This document shows, one piece after another, positions 1 through 7,735 of a stretch of DNA of 55,569 nucleotides; within the stretch, counting starts at the first letter, position 1; each line of letters starts with the position of its first letter. Under the pieces are notes generated by a model, which was not told the DNA's origin, searched no databases, and was given only the letters and a program-made list of their open reading frames with translations. The translations under genes and the position numbers were made by a program. The stretch covers positions 1-55,569 of the forward strand of contig JBMNTS010000009.1 of assembly GCA_050945855.1 (NCBI GenBank), in the 5' to 3' direction. Origin of the DNA: CAYSNP01 sp050945855. Its GTDB lineage: Bacteria > Bacillota > Clostridia > Christensenellales > DTU072.

Positions 1-112
1 CAAAAGCAAATAATAGTATTCCATTATTCTCCCGCAAGTAAATTATTATCACCAATCTTTATCTTATACTTTATTTGAAAAATTATAAGCGGAGTATGTT
101 AGGCAAAAGCGC

Positions 113-141
113 TTGCATTAAAATACTCAAAAGGGTAAAAT
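113..141 (+). promoter_or_regulatory. Sigma-A-type promoter of tcdA
   Basis: TTGCAT (113-118), a 17-nt spacer and TAAAAT (136-141). Only 8 nt separate the -10 box from the ATG at 150, so the mRNA should begin at or within about 3 nt of the start codon. No other element is seen in the first 112 bases. Confidence 0.6.
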
Positions 142-149
142 TATGCCTG

Positions 150-851
150 ATGGAAGAGCAATTTTCAAGAACGGTAAAATTAATAGGAAAAGACGGCCTT
201 GCCAAACTTGCCAAAGCAAGGGTTTTGGTAGTGGGCATCGGCGGCGTGGGCGGATACGCCGTAGAAGCGTTGACCCGCAGCGGAGTGGGTGCGCTTACCC
301 TTATCGACGGCGACAAATATTGCTTAAGCAATCTGAACAGGCAGCTTTTCGCAACCCACAGCACGCTTGGCGCATTTAAGGCGGAAGTGGCGCAAGCGCG
401 GATAGCGGATATTAATCCGCGGTGCAAAACAGAGATTTTTAATTGTTTTTACACCCCGGAAAACGCATCGACGTTTGACCTGTCAAAATATGATTACATT
501 ATAGACGCCATAGATAGCGTAAAAAACAAGATTGAGCTTATAAAAAACGCCCAAAAGGTCAATACGCCCATTATCAGCTGTATGGGCGCGGGGAACAGGC
601 TGGACGCGACCGCCTTGACGGTGGACGATATTTATAAAACAAAAGGGTGCCCTTTGGCAAAAGTAATGCGCAGATTATGCTCAAAAAACGGAATAGAAAA
701 GCTAAGGGTGGTGTATTCCAAAGAAGAAGCCTTAGAGCCCAAAGAGGATAAAGAGAACAGAGCGCCGGGCAGCGTCGCCTTTGTGCCCGCCGTAGCGGGT
801 ATGATATTGGCGGGCGAAGCGGTAAAACACATATTGAATATGTGTGATTAA
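150..851 (+). CDS. tcdA: tRNA threonylcarbamoyladenosine dehydratase (TcdA/CsdL, ThiF/E1-like)
   Basis: A ThiF/MoeB-like adenylyltransferase of 233 residues. The family uses ATP to cyclise t6A37 of ANN-decoding tRNAs to ct6A. The N-terminal nucleotide-binding loop GIGGVGGYAVEALTRSG is followed by the family motif around LIDGDKYCLSNLNRQ. The middle DAIDSVKNK and the late GSVAFVPAVAG are also typical. The ATG at 150 is chosen over an in-frame upstream ATG at 75 because the promoter -10 ends at 141 and the 25 extra residues match nothing in the family. There is no Shine-Dalgarno sequence, so a leaderless mRNA is likely. The gene stands alone before rarA. TcdA is preferred to MoeB or ThiF because there is no rhodanese domain and no thiamine or molybdopterin genes are nearby. 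Confidence 0.88.
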   Translation: MEEQFSRTVKLIGKDGLAKLAKARVLVVGIGGVGGYAVEALTRSGVGALTLIDGDKYCLSNLNRQLFATHSTLGAFKAEVAQARIADINPRCKTEIFNCFYTPENASTFDLSKYDYIIDAIDSVKNKIELIKNAQKVNTPIISCMGAGNRLDATALTVDDIYKTKGCPLAKVMRRLCSKNGIEKLRVVYSKEEALEPKEDKENRAPGSVAFVPAVAGMILAGEAVKHILNMCD

Positions 852-891
852 CCTTAAATTTTAAACACTCTGTTTGGCAAAGGCGGTTTCG

Positions 892-920
892 TTGACAAAA
901 AAGGGAAAAAATGGTAATAT
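892..920 (+). promoter_or_regulatory. Near-consensus sigma-A promoter of rarA
   Basis: TTGACA (892-897), exactly 17 nt, then TAATAT (915-920). The first ATG of rarA is at 930, 9 nt after the -10 box, so the predicted start point (about 927-928) leaves a leader of 2-3 nt at most. Confidence 0.75.
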
Positions 921-929
921 TGCTTGTAT

Positions 930-2213
930 ATGGATATGTTTGATTATTTAGACAACAGCAAAAGGCATTCCCCGCTCGCGGACAGAATGCGCCCTGCTAA
1001 AATAGAGGAGTTTATCGGTCAGGGGCATTTGATTTATGAGGGTTCCCTGCTGTTGAGGGCGATAAAATCGGACAACTTAGGCAGTTGTATATTTTTCGGG
1101 CCTCCGGGTACGGGCAAATCCACATTAGCCGGAATAATAGCAAAATCCACAAATTCCAACAGCGTATATCTCAACGCCGTATCCTCCGGCGTCGCGGACG
1201 CCAAAGCGGTAATAAAGCAAGCGCAGGAGGATTTGCTGTTCAGGTCAAAAAAGACTTTTTTGATATTGGACGAGTGTCACAGGTGGAATAAGGCGCAGTC
1301 GGACAGCGTGCTTTCCGCGATAGAAAAGGGAGAAATCACCTTTATCGGCACCACAACGGAAAATCCTTACGTATCCATGACCAACGCCTTTGTGAGCAGA
1401 TGCCGTATCTTTGAGTTTAACCGCCTCAGCCCTGAGGATATCATAACAGGTCTTAACAGAGCGCTTAAAGACAAAGAGCGCGGGCTGGGGAACTATGACA
1501 TCAGGATCGAGCGGGAAGCCTTGGAGCATATTGCGTGGATAGCCTCCGGCGATATGCGCAAAGCGTATAACACTTTGGAAATCGCGGTGACCAATGCCGA
1601 AAAGCGCAAAGACGGCACAATAGTTATAGATAAGAAAACCGCGGAGCAGGCGGCGCAAAAAAGGGTGCTTAGCATTAATCAGGACAGTTATTACGATATA
1701 TTGAGCGCGTTTTGCAAAAGCCTGAGAGGCAGCGACTCGGACGCCGCGCTGTATTACAGCCAAAAACTTATCAAGGCGGGCTGTGACCCCTTGCTTATAT
1801 TCCGCAGGCTTATAATTCACGCCGCGGAAGACGTGGGTATGGCGGACCCCTTTGCTCTTACCATAGCGACGGCGGCAATGACAGCTTTTGAAAGGATAGG
1901 CTTGCCCGAAGGCGCGATTCCGCTTTCGGAGGCAATAATATATGTTTGCGAAGCGCCTAAAAGCAACAGCGTAGTGGTGGCAATGGGAAAGGCGGCCGAA
2001 GCCGTGGAAAAATATGAGGCGCAGGTACCCCTGCATCTGAGGGACGCAAGCTATAATAGGCAAGTGGCGGGTTACAAATACCCCCACGATTACGGCGGCT
2101 GGGTGCAACAGCAATATTTGCCGGACCCTATTAAGGATGAAATCTTTTACACGCCGGGCAAAAACGGAATGGAGCAATCAATTAAAATAAAAAAACTTAA
2201 AAAGGAGAGTTAA
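930..2213 (+). CDS. rarA: Replication-associated recombination protein A (RarA/MgsA, AAA+ ATPase)
   Basis: A clamp-loader-like AAA+ ATPase of 427 residues that acts at stalled replication forks. From the ATG at 930, the family opening PLADRMRP is at about residues 15-22. Walker A GPPGTGKST is at 57-65 and Walker B LILDECHRW has D114 and E115. The conserved C-terminal RarA region includes GCDPLLIFRRL and YPHDYGGWVQQQYLPD. Alternative starts are TTG 924 and ATG 936. The promoter ends at 920 and there is no Shine-Dalgarno sequence, so the message is probably leaderless and starts at 930 or 936. The rubrerythrin gene follows after 2 nt and probably shares the transcript. Confidence 0.93.
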   Translation: MDMFDYLDNSKRHSPLADRMRPAKIEEFIGQGHLIYEGSLLLRAIKSDNLGSCIFFGPPGTGKSTLAGIIAKSTNSNSVYLNAVSSGVADAKAVIKQAQEDLLFRSKKTFLILDECHRWNKAQSDSVLSAIEKGEITFIGTTTENPYVSMTNAFVSRCRIFEFNRLSPEDIITGLNRALKDKERGLGNYDIRIEREALEHIAWIASGDMRKAYNTLEIAVTNAEKRKDGTIVIDKKTAEQAAQKRVLSINQDSYYDILSAFCKSLRGSDSDAALYYSQKLIKAGCDPLLIFRRLIIHAAEDVGMADPFALTIATAAMTAFERIGLPEGAIPLSEAIIYVCEAPKSNSVVVAMGKAAEAVEKYEAQVPLHLRDASYNRQVAGYKYPHDYGGWVQQQYLPDPIKDEIFYTPGKNGMEQSIKIKKLKKES

Positions 2214-2215
2214 AA

Positions 2216-2755
2216 ATGAAAGACTTAAAAGGAACCAAAACGGAAAAGAACTTATGGGAAGCGTTTGCGGGAGAGAGCCAGGCTCGTAATAAATATGAGT
2301 TTTATTCTTCTAAGGCAAAAAAGGAAGGTTTTGTGCAGATAGCCAATATCTTTCAGGAGACAGCACTCAATGAGAAAGAGCACGCCAAATTGTGGTTTAA
2401 GTATTTAAACGAATATAGCGGCGGCACTTTGGACAACCTGCTTGCCGCAGCCGGCGGAGAAAACTACGAGTGGACGGATATGTACGCCAGATTTGCGCGC
2501 GAAGCCAGAGAAGAAGGCTTTGATGATATCGCCAAAGCTTTTGAAGGCGTGGCAAATATCGAAAAGACGCATGAAGCGCGTTACCTTGCCTTAGCAAGCA
2601 ATGTCAAGGGAAATACCGTTTTTAAAAAAGGCGAGCCCGTAGTATGGAAATGCACTAATTGCGGACATCATTACGAAGGCGCGGAAGCTCCGGACGTATG
2701 CCCCGTATGCAAGCACGCCAAAGCTTATTTTGAGGTATTAACGGAAAAGTATTAG
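2216..2755 (+). CDS. rbr: Rubrerythrin
   Basis: A non-haem iron peroxidase of 179 residues that reduces hydrogen peroxide to water, typical of oxygen protection in anaerobes. The N-terminal ferritin-like four-helix domain carries diiron ligands such as E20, E53 with H56, and E116 with H119 (two ExxH motifs). The C-terminal rubredoxin-like domain has CxxC pairs at C145/C148 and C161/C164. Length and domain order match classical rubrerythrin. AAAGGAG at 2201-2207 gives a strong ribosome binding site inside the end of rarA, whose stop is 2 nt upstream. No separate promoter is obvious, although one inside rarA cannot be excluded. Confidence 0.95.
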   Translation: MKDLKGTKTEKNLWEAFAGESQARNKYEFYSSKAKKEGFVQIANIFQETALNEKEHAKLWFKYLNEYSGGTLDNLLAAAGGENYEWTDMYARFAREAREEGFDDIAKAFEGVANIEKTHEARYLALASNVKGNTVFKKGEPVVWKCTNCGHHYEGAEAPDVCPVCKHAKAYFEVLTEKY

Positions 2756-2795
2756 AGCTTTATTGCTGTCCGATTAAATAAAAAAGGAGCAATTA

Positions 2796-3524
2796 ATGAT
2801 AAGGATTTCCAATTTAAGCAAGTGTTACGGCACAAGCACCGTCAAAGCGGTGGATGATATTTCTTTTGAGGCCGGGGGCGGAGAAATTGTAGGATTTCTC
2901 GGCCCCAACGGAGCCGGCAAATCCACAACTATCAAATGCATTACCGGCATACTGCCTTATAACGAAGGGCATATAAACGTGTGCGGTATAGATTTGGCGG
3001 ACGACCCCGTTGCGGTTAAGCAAAAAATCGGCTATGTGCCGGACGAGCACGTTATTTACGAAGGTCTTACCGGATTGGAGTACATCAATTTTATTTGCGA
3101 TATTTTCAATGTGCCCGGCAATGAGAGAAAAGAGCGTATAGAGCATTACGCCGAAATGTTTAATATGCAGGACAAACTGGGTTTGCAGATAAGCAAGTAC
3201 AGCCACGGCATGAAGCAAAAGGTAAGCGTTATCAGCGCGTTGGTGCACGAGCCGGAGGTCTTTATTTTAGATGAGCCGATGACCGGTCTTGACCCGCAGT
3301 CCTCATATATGCTCAAGCAGGTTATGAACGACTACGCCGCCAGAGGCAAGGTGGTGTTTTTCTCTTCTCATGTTCTGGAAGTCGTGGAAAAAGTCTGTTC
3401 CCGGATACTTATTATCGACAAGGGCAAACTGATTACCGATTTCTCCATAAATGAGCTTAAAGAAAAGAGAAGCGAGACATCGCTTGAAGATATTTTCCTT
3501 ACTATTACAAAAGGCGGAGAGTGA
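2796..3524 (+). CDS. ABC transporter ATP-binding protein
   Basis: A 242-residue nucleotide-binding subunit of an ABC-2-type exporter. Walker A GPNGAGKST is at 36-44. The signature motif is the variant YSHGMKQK (135-142) in place of LSGGQ. Walker B FILDEP has D159 and E160, followed by the D-loop TGLDP and the switch His at 192 in SSHVLE. The YSHGM form is common in ABC-2 families. AAAAGGAG lies about 8 nt before the ATG. The next gene, a permease, starts 2 nt after the stop, so the two form one exporter. The substrate cannot be told from sequence. Confidence 0.92.
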   Translation: MIRISNLSKCYGTSTVKAVDDISFEAGGGEIVGFLGPNGAGKSTTIKCITGILPYNEGHINVCGIDLADDPVAVKQKIGYVPDEHVIYEGLTGLEYINFICDIFNVPGNERKERIEHYAEMFNMQDKLGLQISKYSHGMKQKVSVISALVHEPEVFILDEPMTGLDPQSSYMLKQVMNDYAARGKVVFFSSHVLEVVEKVCSRILIIDKGKLITDFSINELKEKRSETSLEDIFLTITKGGE

Positions 3525-3526
3525 CA

Positions 3527-5230
3527 ATGACTTTTAATATCGGATACACCTCGCTATTAAAGGTATTAATTAAGGATAAGCTGCGCACCGGCACTTTTTT
3601 CGGATTTAAGAAAAGCGATGATCCCAAAAAGAAATCCGTGCCGGTACGGCTTTTAAAGGCACTGGGGATAGGCTTGCTGGTTTTGTTATTAAGCTTTTAT
3701 CTTGTGATGTTCATAGTCGTAGGCGCTGTCGCTGCGGTTGACAACGGTGTGCATAAGGAGTTTTTGACTCTGCTTATTTCGGCAAGCCAGCTTATTGTTT
3801 TCTTTTTCGGTATAAGCGCGGTTATGGGGTATTTGTATTTCTCCAAAGACAACAGCTTGTTATCTTCCTTGCCCATTCCCGGACGTTCGGTATTCTTAGC
3901 TAAGTTCTCTATGGCGTATGTCGCGGAATTTGTGATATCCGCTTATTTTTTGCTGGTATCCCTCATTACGTATGCCGTAACCTTAATGATTAACGGAGTG
4001 AGCGTAGGGGCGGAATTTTTCGTCTTCAGCCTGTTGTGCATAATAGCCGCGCCCATTATCCCGCTGCTTATAATCACCTTTATTTCCATTCCCGTTATGC
4101 GCATTGTTCGTTTGCTTAAACGCAATCCTTTAGTGCAAAGCATGGTGGTCAGCGCGATTTTTATCGGAATAATGGCGGCATACTTCGGCGCGATAAAGTC
4201 TTTTGTGGGTATTGCGCCGGAAGATGGCGAATTTAGCATGCCCCCCCAGCTTATCACCGCCATGAGCGGCGCAAAAAAAGTATTCTTCTTTAATATGCCT
4301 ATAGTGGAGGCAATGACGGGCAACAGAATTGCGCAAAACACGCTGATATATCTTGCTGCTAATGTGGGAGGACTGGGGCTTGCCGTGGTATTGTCCTCAT
4401 TTTTCTACTCCAAGAGCATTAGGTTTATGACAGAGGGCTCGGGTACTAATAAAGCTAAAGGTAAAATTGTATACAGCGAGCAGCGTTCACTGACTTTATC
4501 ATTCTTAAATAAGGAATTGAAAACCTTATTTAATACGCCCATGCTGTTTATGCAAAGTGTAATGGGGGTAGTTATGGCTCCCCTTATCTCCTTGGTGCTC
4601 GGCTCAATTTACGCGGATATGGGCAACGATATGGAAATTGGGGACAAAAGTATTTTGTTTTCCGCGGCGTTTATACTATACCTTGCCAGCCTTATGTCCA
4701 ACGCCACAAATATGATAGCCATGATAGGCTTTTCGCGGGAGGGCAAGCACTTGTTTGTGCTTAAATCGCTGCCCATAAGCGCCAAGCAAATGGTGGACAG
4801 CAAGCTGCATTTGGCACTGCTGCAAGGGCTATTATCCTCATTTCTTGTATCCGTGGTGTTTGTTATCAAGAATAATTATAATGTACTGATAGGTTTGGGC
4901 GTGTTCGCTACCCTGATTACGATAAGCGTCGCTATGTCCAGTTATTCTTTATACAATGACCTGAGGAATCCGAATTTAAATTGGAAAAACATCACGGAAC
5001 TGACCAAAAACAACAAGAAGTCTCTTAAGCCCGCGCTTACCATTATGGCGTTGGGCATGGGATACTTGGTATTGGGGAGCGTCTTTTCCTTTGTGGAAGG
5101 GATTCCTCTCACCGTTGCCGCCCTTTCGTATTTTGCCGTATGCGTTTTGTTGAATTGCATATTAATCTTTATATTTTACAGGAAGCTCTATTACAATCCG
5201 GAGGAGTTGCTTAAAAATATTGAAGGTTGA
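3527..5230 (+). CDS. ABC-2-type exporter permease (multi-spanning membrane protein)
   Basis: A 567-residue integral membrane protein, the partner of the ATPase upstream. About 12 hydrophobic segments are visible, for example LGIGLLVLLLSFYLVMFIV near residue 50 and repeated glycine- and leucine-rich helices to the C-terminus, which ends in the soluble tail YYNPEELLKNIEG. The ATG at 3527 is preferred over GTG 3521, which overlaps the upstream stop; GGCGGAG lies about 8 nt before 3527. The permease is long and undivided, like the putative exporters paired with YSHGM-type ATPases in Clostridia. The cargo is unknown; an antimicrobial peptide or lipid would be a guess. Confidence 0.85.
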   Translation: MTFNIGYTSLLKVLIKDKLRTGTFFGFKKSDDPKKKSVPVRLLKALGIGLLVLLLSFYLVMFIVVGAVAAVDNGVHKEFLTLLISASQLIVFFFGISAVMGYLYFSKDNSLLSSLPIPGRSVFLAKFSMAYVAEFVISAYFLLVSLITYAVTLMINGVSVGAEFFVFSLLCIIAAPIIPLLIITFISIPVMRIVRLLKRNPLVQSMVVSAIFIGIMAAYFGAIKSFVGIAPEDGEFSMPPQLITAMSGAKKVFFFNMPIVEAMTGNRIAQNTLIYLAANVGGLGLAVVLSSFFYSKSIRFMTEGSGTNKAKGKIVYSEQRSLTLSFLNKELKTLFNTPMLFMQSVMGVVMAPLISLVLGSIYADMGNDMEIGDKSILFSAAFILYLASLMSNATNMIAMIGFSREGKHLFVLKSLPISAKQMVDSKLHLALLQGLLSSFLVSVVFVIKNNYNVLIGLGVFATLITISVAMSSYSLYNDLRNPNLNWKNITELTKNNKKSLKPALTIMALGMGYLVLGSVFSFVEGIPLTVAALSYFAVCVLLNCILIFIFYRKLYYNPEELLKNIEG

Positions 5231-5250
5231 GGCAAAAAGTAATTTTGATA

Positions 5251-5279
5251 TTGCATATTTATCGGTATTTTGTTAAAAT
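5251..5279 (+). promoter_or_regulatory. Promoter of ruvX-DUF1292
   Basis: TTGCAT (5251-5256), 17 nt, then TAAAAT (5274-5279) preceded by TG at 5271-5272 (extended -10). The start point is expected near 5286, giving a leader of about 29 nt before the chosen ATG at 5315. Confidence 0.65.
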
Positions 5280-5314
5280 ACTAATTGGATAATTTTACTA
5301 TAGAAAAGGACGGT

Positions 5315-5737
5315 ATGGGCAGAGTAATGGCCCTTGATGTGGGCAATGTGAGGATAGGTATCGCGCTAAGCGATATAATGGGTATAATTGCGTCGGGATA
5401 CGAAACTTTTATACGCTCTCAAAACCCGGAAAGGGACATGCTGGCCTTAGCCGACCTGGCAAAAGAGCGGAACTGCACCACCATAGTAATAGGTCTGCCC
5501 AAAAATATGGATGGCACCATAGGGGAGCAGGCAAAGGCGACGCAGGCGTTCGGCGAAAAATTGAAAGAGCATACCGAAGCTAAGGTTACCTTTTGGGACG
5601 AGCGGCTTTCTACCGTGAGCGCTGAGCGTTCGCTGATTGCGGCCGACGTCAAAAGAAAGGACAGGAAAAAAGTAATAGATAAAGTGGCGGCGACGATTAT
5701 TTTGCAAAGCTATTTGGATTGCCGGGGAAACAAATAA
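5315..5737 (+). CDS. ruvX: Holliday junction resolvase-like / pre-16S rRNA nuclease (RuvX/YqgF)
   Basis: An RNase H-fold nuclease of 140 residues. In E. coli, YqgF matures the 5' end of 16S rRNA, and the family is also named putative Holliday junction resolvase. The opening ALDVGNVRIGIALSD holds the first catalytic Asp. VIGLPKNMDGTIGEQA and FWDERLSTVSAE are the family's other two signature blocks. The ATG at 5315 follows AAAGGA at 5305-5310 and gives the normal family N-terminus; an upstream in-frame TTG at 5285 would add 10 unconserved residues. The DUF1292 gene follows after 18 nt, a pairing common in Bacillota. Confidence 0.92.
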   Translation: MGRVMALDVGNVRIGIALSDIMGIIASGYETFIRSQNPERDMLALADLAKERNCTTIVIGLPKNMDGTIGEQAKATQAFGEKLKEHTEAKVTFWDERLSTVSAERSLIAADVKRKDRKKVIDKVAATIILQSYLDCRGNK

Positions 5738-5755
5738 TAATTGAGGAGGCGCGTT

Positions 5756-6064
5756 ATGGCGAAGAATTATAAAAAAGATATAGAAATCATAGAAGACGAA
5801 ATCATCACATTGGTGGATGAGGACGGAGCGGAAATAGATTTTTATGAAGTGGCTACCCTGGATTTTCAGGGCAACTGGTATATTTTATTAGAGCCGGTGG
5901 AGCCTTTTGAAAATCAGGAAGAAGGGGATCTGATACCCTTTATGCTGGGCGAGGACGCCGAAGGCAATGACACCTTTACGCCTGTGGAAAATCAGCGTAT
6001 AGCGGAAGCTGTCTTTGAGGAATTCAAAAAGATGCTGGAAGAAGAAGCACCCATAGAAATTTAG
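5756..6064 (+). CDS. DUF1292 protein (YrzB-like)
   Basis: A small, very acidic protein of 102 residues. The central region around ITLVDEDGAEIDFYEV and YILLEPVEP matches the DUF1292 family, which usually follows ruvX in Bacillota. The function is unknown. The start at 5756 follows a strong GAGGAGG at 5743-5749. An in-frame TTG at 5741 overlaps that ribosome binding site and is rejected. No signal peptide or membrane segment is present. Confidence 0.85.
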   Translation: MAKNYKKDIEIIEDEIITLVDEDGAEIDFYEVATLDFQGNWYILLEPVEPFENQEEGDLIPFMLGEDAEGNDTFTPVENQRIAEAVFEEFKKMLEEEAPIEI

Positions 6065-6103
6065 TTTTTTTGCCCTTTAGCGAAGGAAAAATCCGCTATT
6101 TGT

Positions 6104-6132
6104 TTGCAATTTTTTTTTCGCTGTGTTATCAT
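6104..6132 (+). promoter_or_regulatory. Promoter of rpsB-tsf
   Basis: TTGCAA (6104-6109), 17 nt containing a T-run, then TATCAT (6127-6132) with an upstream TG (6124-6125). The start is expected near 6139, leaving a structured leader of about 80 nt before rpsB. Confidence 0.6.
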
Positions 6133-6149
6133 AATCAAAGCAATTCGCA

Positions 6150-6196
6150 CCTGTGCCAAATACTGTTGCGCATTTTTTATGCGTAAACGGCACGGG
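6150..6196 (+). promoter_or_regulatory. Two-tier hairpin in the rpsB mRNA leader
   Basis: CCTGTGCC (6150-6157) pairs with GGCACGGG (6189-6196), 8 bp with one G-U. Inside it TTGCGCAT (6166-6173) pairs with ATGCGTAA (6179-6186) around a TTTTT loop. The structure ends about 11 nt before the AGGAGGT ribosome binding site. By analogy with other ribosomal-protein leaders it may bind S2 or act in feedback control. That role is inferred. Confidence 0.5.
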
Positions 6197-6221
6197 GAGG
6201 AAAAAACAGGAGGTATTTTTT

Positions 6222-6995
6222 ATGGCAGTAATTTCAATGAAGCAGTTGCTCGAAGCGGGAGTGCATTTCGGGCACCAAACCAAGCGCTGGAATCCAAAAA
6301 TGGCAAAGTACATTTTTGATGCGCGTAACGATATCCACATCATAGACTTACAACTTACCGTCGGACTGATTGAAGAAGCTTACGCTTTTATCCGCGATAT
6401 AGTCAAGCAAGGCGAAAGCGTGCTTTTTGTAGGCAAAAAGAAACAAGCCAAGGAAGCTATTCAGCAAGAGGCGGAGCGTTGCGGTATGTTCTATATGAAT
6501 CACCGCTGGCTGGGCGGCACTCTTACCAATTTCAATACCATTCGCAGCAGAATAGATAAATTAAACCGCCTTAATCAGCAGGAGATTATGGGCGAATTCG
6601 ATTATCTTCCCAAAAAGGAAGTTATTAAGCTCAAGGCGGAACGCGACACTCTGGAACGCAACCTGGGCGGCATAAAGAATATGCGCTCTTTACCCGGTGC
6701 GTTGTTTGTGGTTGACCTCAAAACCGAACACATCGCCGTAAGAGAAGCCCGCAAGCTGGGTATACCTATTGTAGGCTTGGTAGATACTAATTGCGACCCC
6801 GAGGAAGTGGATTACGTGATACCCGGCAACGACGACGCCATAAGAGCAATCAAACTTATCGCTTCCGTTATCGCGGACGCGGTTATCGAGGCGAAAGAAG
6901 GCGTTCAGGGCTTGCAGCGCGAGGAAGAGGAAGCGGCAGAGGATTCCTTTGACGTCGATTACGACATTTCGGCCAAAGACGAAGATAACGAATAG
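6222..6995 (+). CDS. rpsB: 30S ribosomal protein S2
   Basis: Ribosomal protein uS2, 257 residues. It begins MAVISMKQLLEAGVHFGHQT, the standard S2 opening, and contains HRWLGGTLTNF, the PGALFVVD block and the GLVDTNCDP / YVIPGNDDA blocks. The C-terminal tail is acidic. The start at 6222 is fixed by CAGGAGGT at 6207-6214 with normal spacing; the open frame upstream to 6153 lies in the untranslated leader. tsf follows 24 nt after the stop, the near-universal rpsB-tsf pair. Confidence 0.98.
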   Translation: MAVISMKQLLEAGVHFGHQTKRWNPKMAKYIFDARNDIHIIDLQLTVGLIEEAYAFIRDIVKQGESVLFVGKKKQAKEAIQQEAERCGMFYMNHRWLGGTLTNFNTIRSRIDKLNRLNQQEIMGEFDYLPKKEVIKLKAERDTLERNLGGIKNMRSLPGALFVVDLKTEHIAVREARKLGIPIVGLVDTNCDPEEVDYVIPGNDDAIRAIKLIASVIADAVIEAKEGVQGLQREEEEAAEDSFDVDYDISAKDEDNE

Positions 6996-7019
6996 ATATT
7001 AATTTTAGGAGGAGCAGGT

Positions 7020-7688
7020 ATGTCTTTTACAGCACAGGATGTGCAAAAACTTAGAGCAAGCACCGGCGTAGGGCTGATGGATTGCAAAAAAGCATTGCAG
7101 GAAACAGACGGCAATATGGATAAAGCCGTGGATTATTTAAGAGAAAAGGGTATAGCAAAGGCGGCAAAAAAAGCGGATCGCGTTGCCAGCCAGGGTATAG
7201 TGGACGCCTATATACACATGAATGGAAAAATCGGCGTTTTGCTGGAAGTTAATTGCGAGACGGATTTTGTGGCGCGCGGTGAGGCATTCCGGACTTTGGC
7301 GCATGATATAGCTTTGCAGATTGCGGCAAGCAAGCCCTCCTACATTGACAAGGACGAAGTGCCCAAAGAGGAAATTGAGAAAGAGAAGAGCATTCTTAAA
7401 GCGCAGGCGCTTAACGAACCCAATCCCAAACCCGAGAAAATCATAGAGAAAATGATAGAAGGCAGAGTGGAAAAATATTATAAGGAAGTATGCCTGCTTG
7501 AACAGCCTTATGTTAAAGACCCCGCAAAGACCATAAGGCAGTTAATCAACGAATCTATAATGGTTATCGGCGAAAAGATTTCCGTAAGACGTTTTGTCCG
7601 CTTTGAAATGGGAGAAGGACTGGAGAAAAAGAAGGACAACTTTGCAGACGAAATAAATGAACAAGTCGCCAAGATGAAGGCGGAATAA
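7020..7688 (+). CDS. tsf: Translation elongation factor Ts
   Basis: The guanine-nucleotide exchange factor for EF-Tu, 222 residues. The N-terminal UBA-like domain reads VQKLRASTGVGLMDCKKAL, followed by the EF-Tu-contacting block VNCETDFVARGE. It is shorter than the roughly 283-residue E. coli protein because part of the dimerisation region is reduced, as in many Gram-positive homologues. AGGAGGAG lies just before the ATG. An intrinsic terminator follows the stop, partly separating rpsB-tsf from pyrH. Confidence 0.97.
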   Translation: MSFTAQDVQKLRASTGVGLMDCKKALQETDGNMDKAVDYLREKGIAKAAKKADRVASQGIVDAYIHMNGKIGVLLEVNCETDFVARGEAFRTLAHDIALQIAASKPSYIDKDEVPKEEIEKEKSILKAQALNEPNPKPEKIIEKMIEGRVEKYYKEVCLLEQPYVKDPAKTIRQLINESIMVIGEKISVRRFVRFEMGEGLEKKKDNFADEINEQVAKMKAE

Positions 7689-7693
7689 ATAAG

Positions 7694-7723
7694 AAAAAGG
7701 ACGCATTAAGCGTCCCTTTTTTT
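7694..7723 (+). terminator. Intrinsic terminator between tsf and pyrH
   Basis: GGACGC (7699-7704) and GCGTCC (7710-7715) around an ATTAA loop, with A-rich sequence before and a run of seven T after. It sits directly before the pyrH ribosome binding site, so it may only partly stop transcription and lower downstream output. Confidence 0.75.
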
Positions 7724-7735
7724 AAGGAGATTAAT

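Noticed and set aside
75..149. Upstream extension of tcdA
   Set aside because: Lies mostly upstream of the predicted transcript and adds 25 residues without family similarity.
1245..2177. 310-codon open frame on the minus strand
   Set aside because: Lies entirely inside rarA, has no family features and no start signals; it is a shadow of the coding frame.
6104..6135. T-run upstream of rpsB read as a terminator of DUF1292
   Set aside because: The preceding sequence forms only a weak, bulged stem; the T-run fits the spacer of the rpsB promoter.
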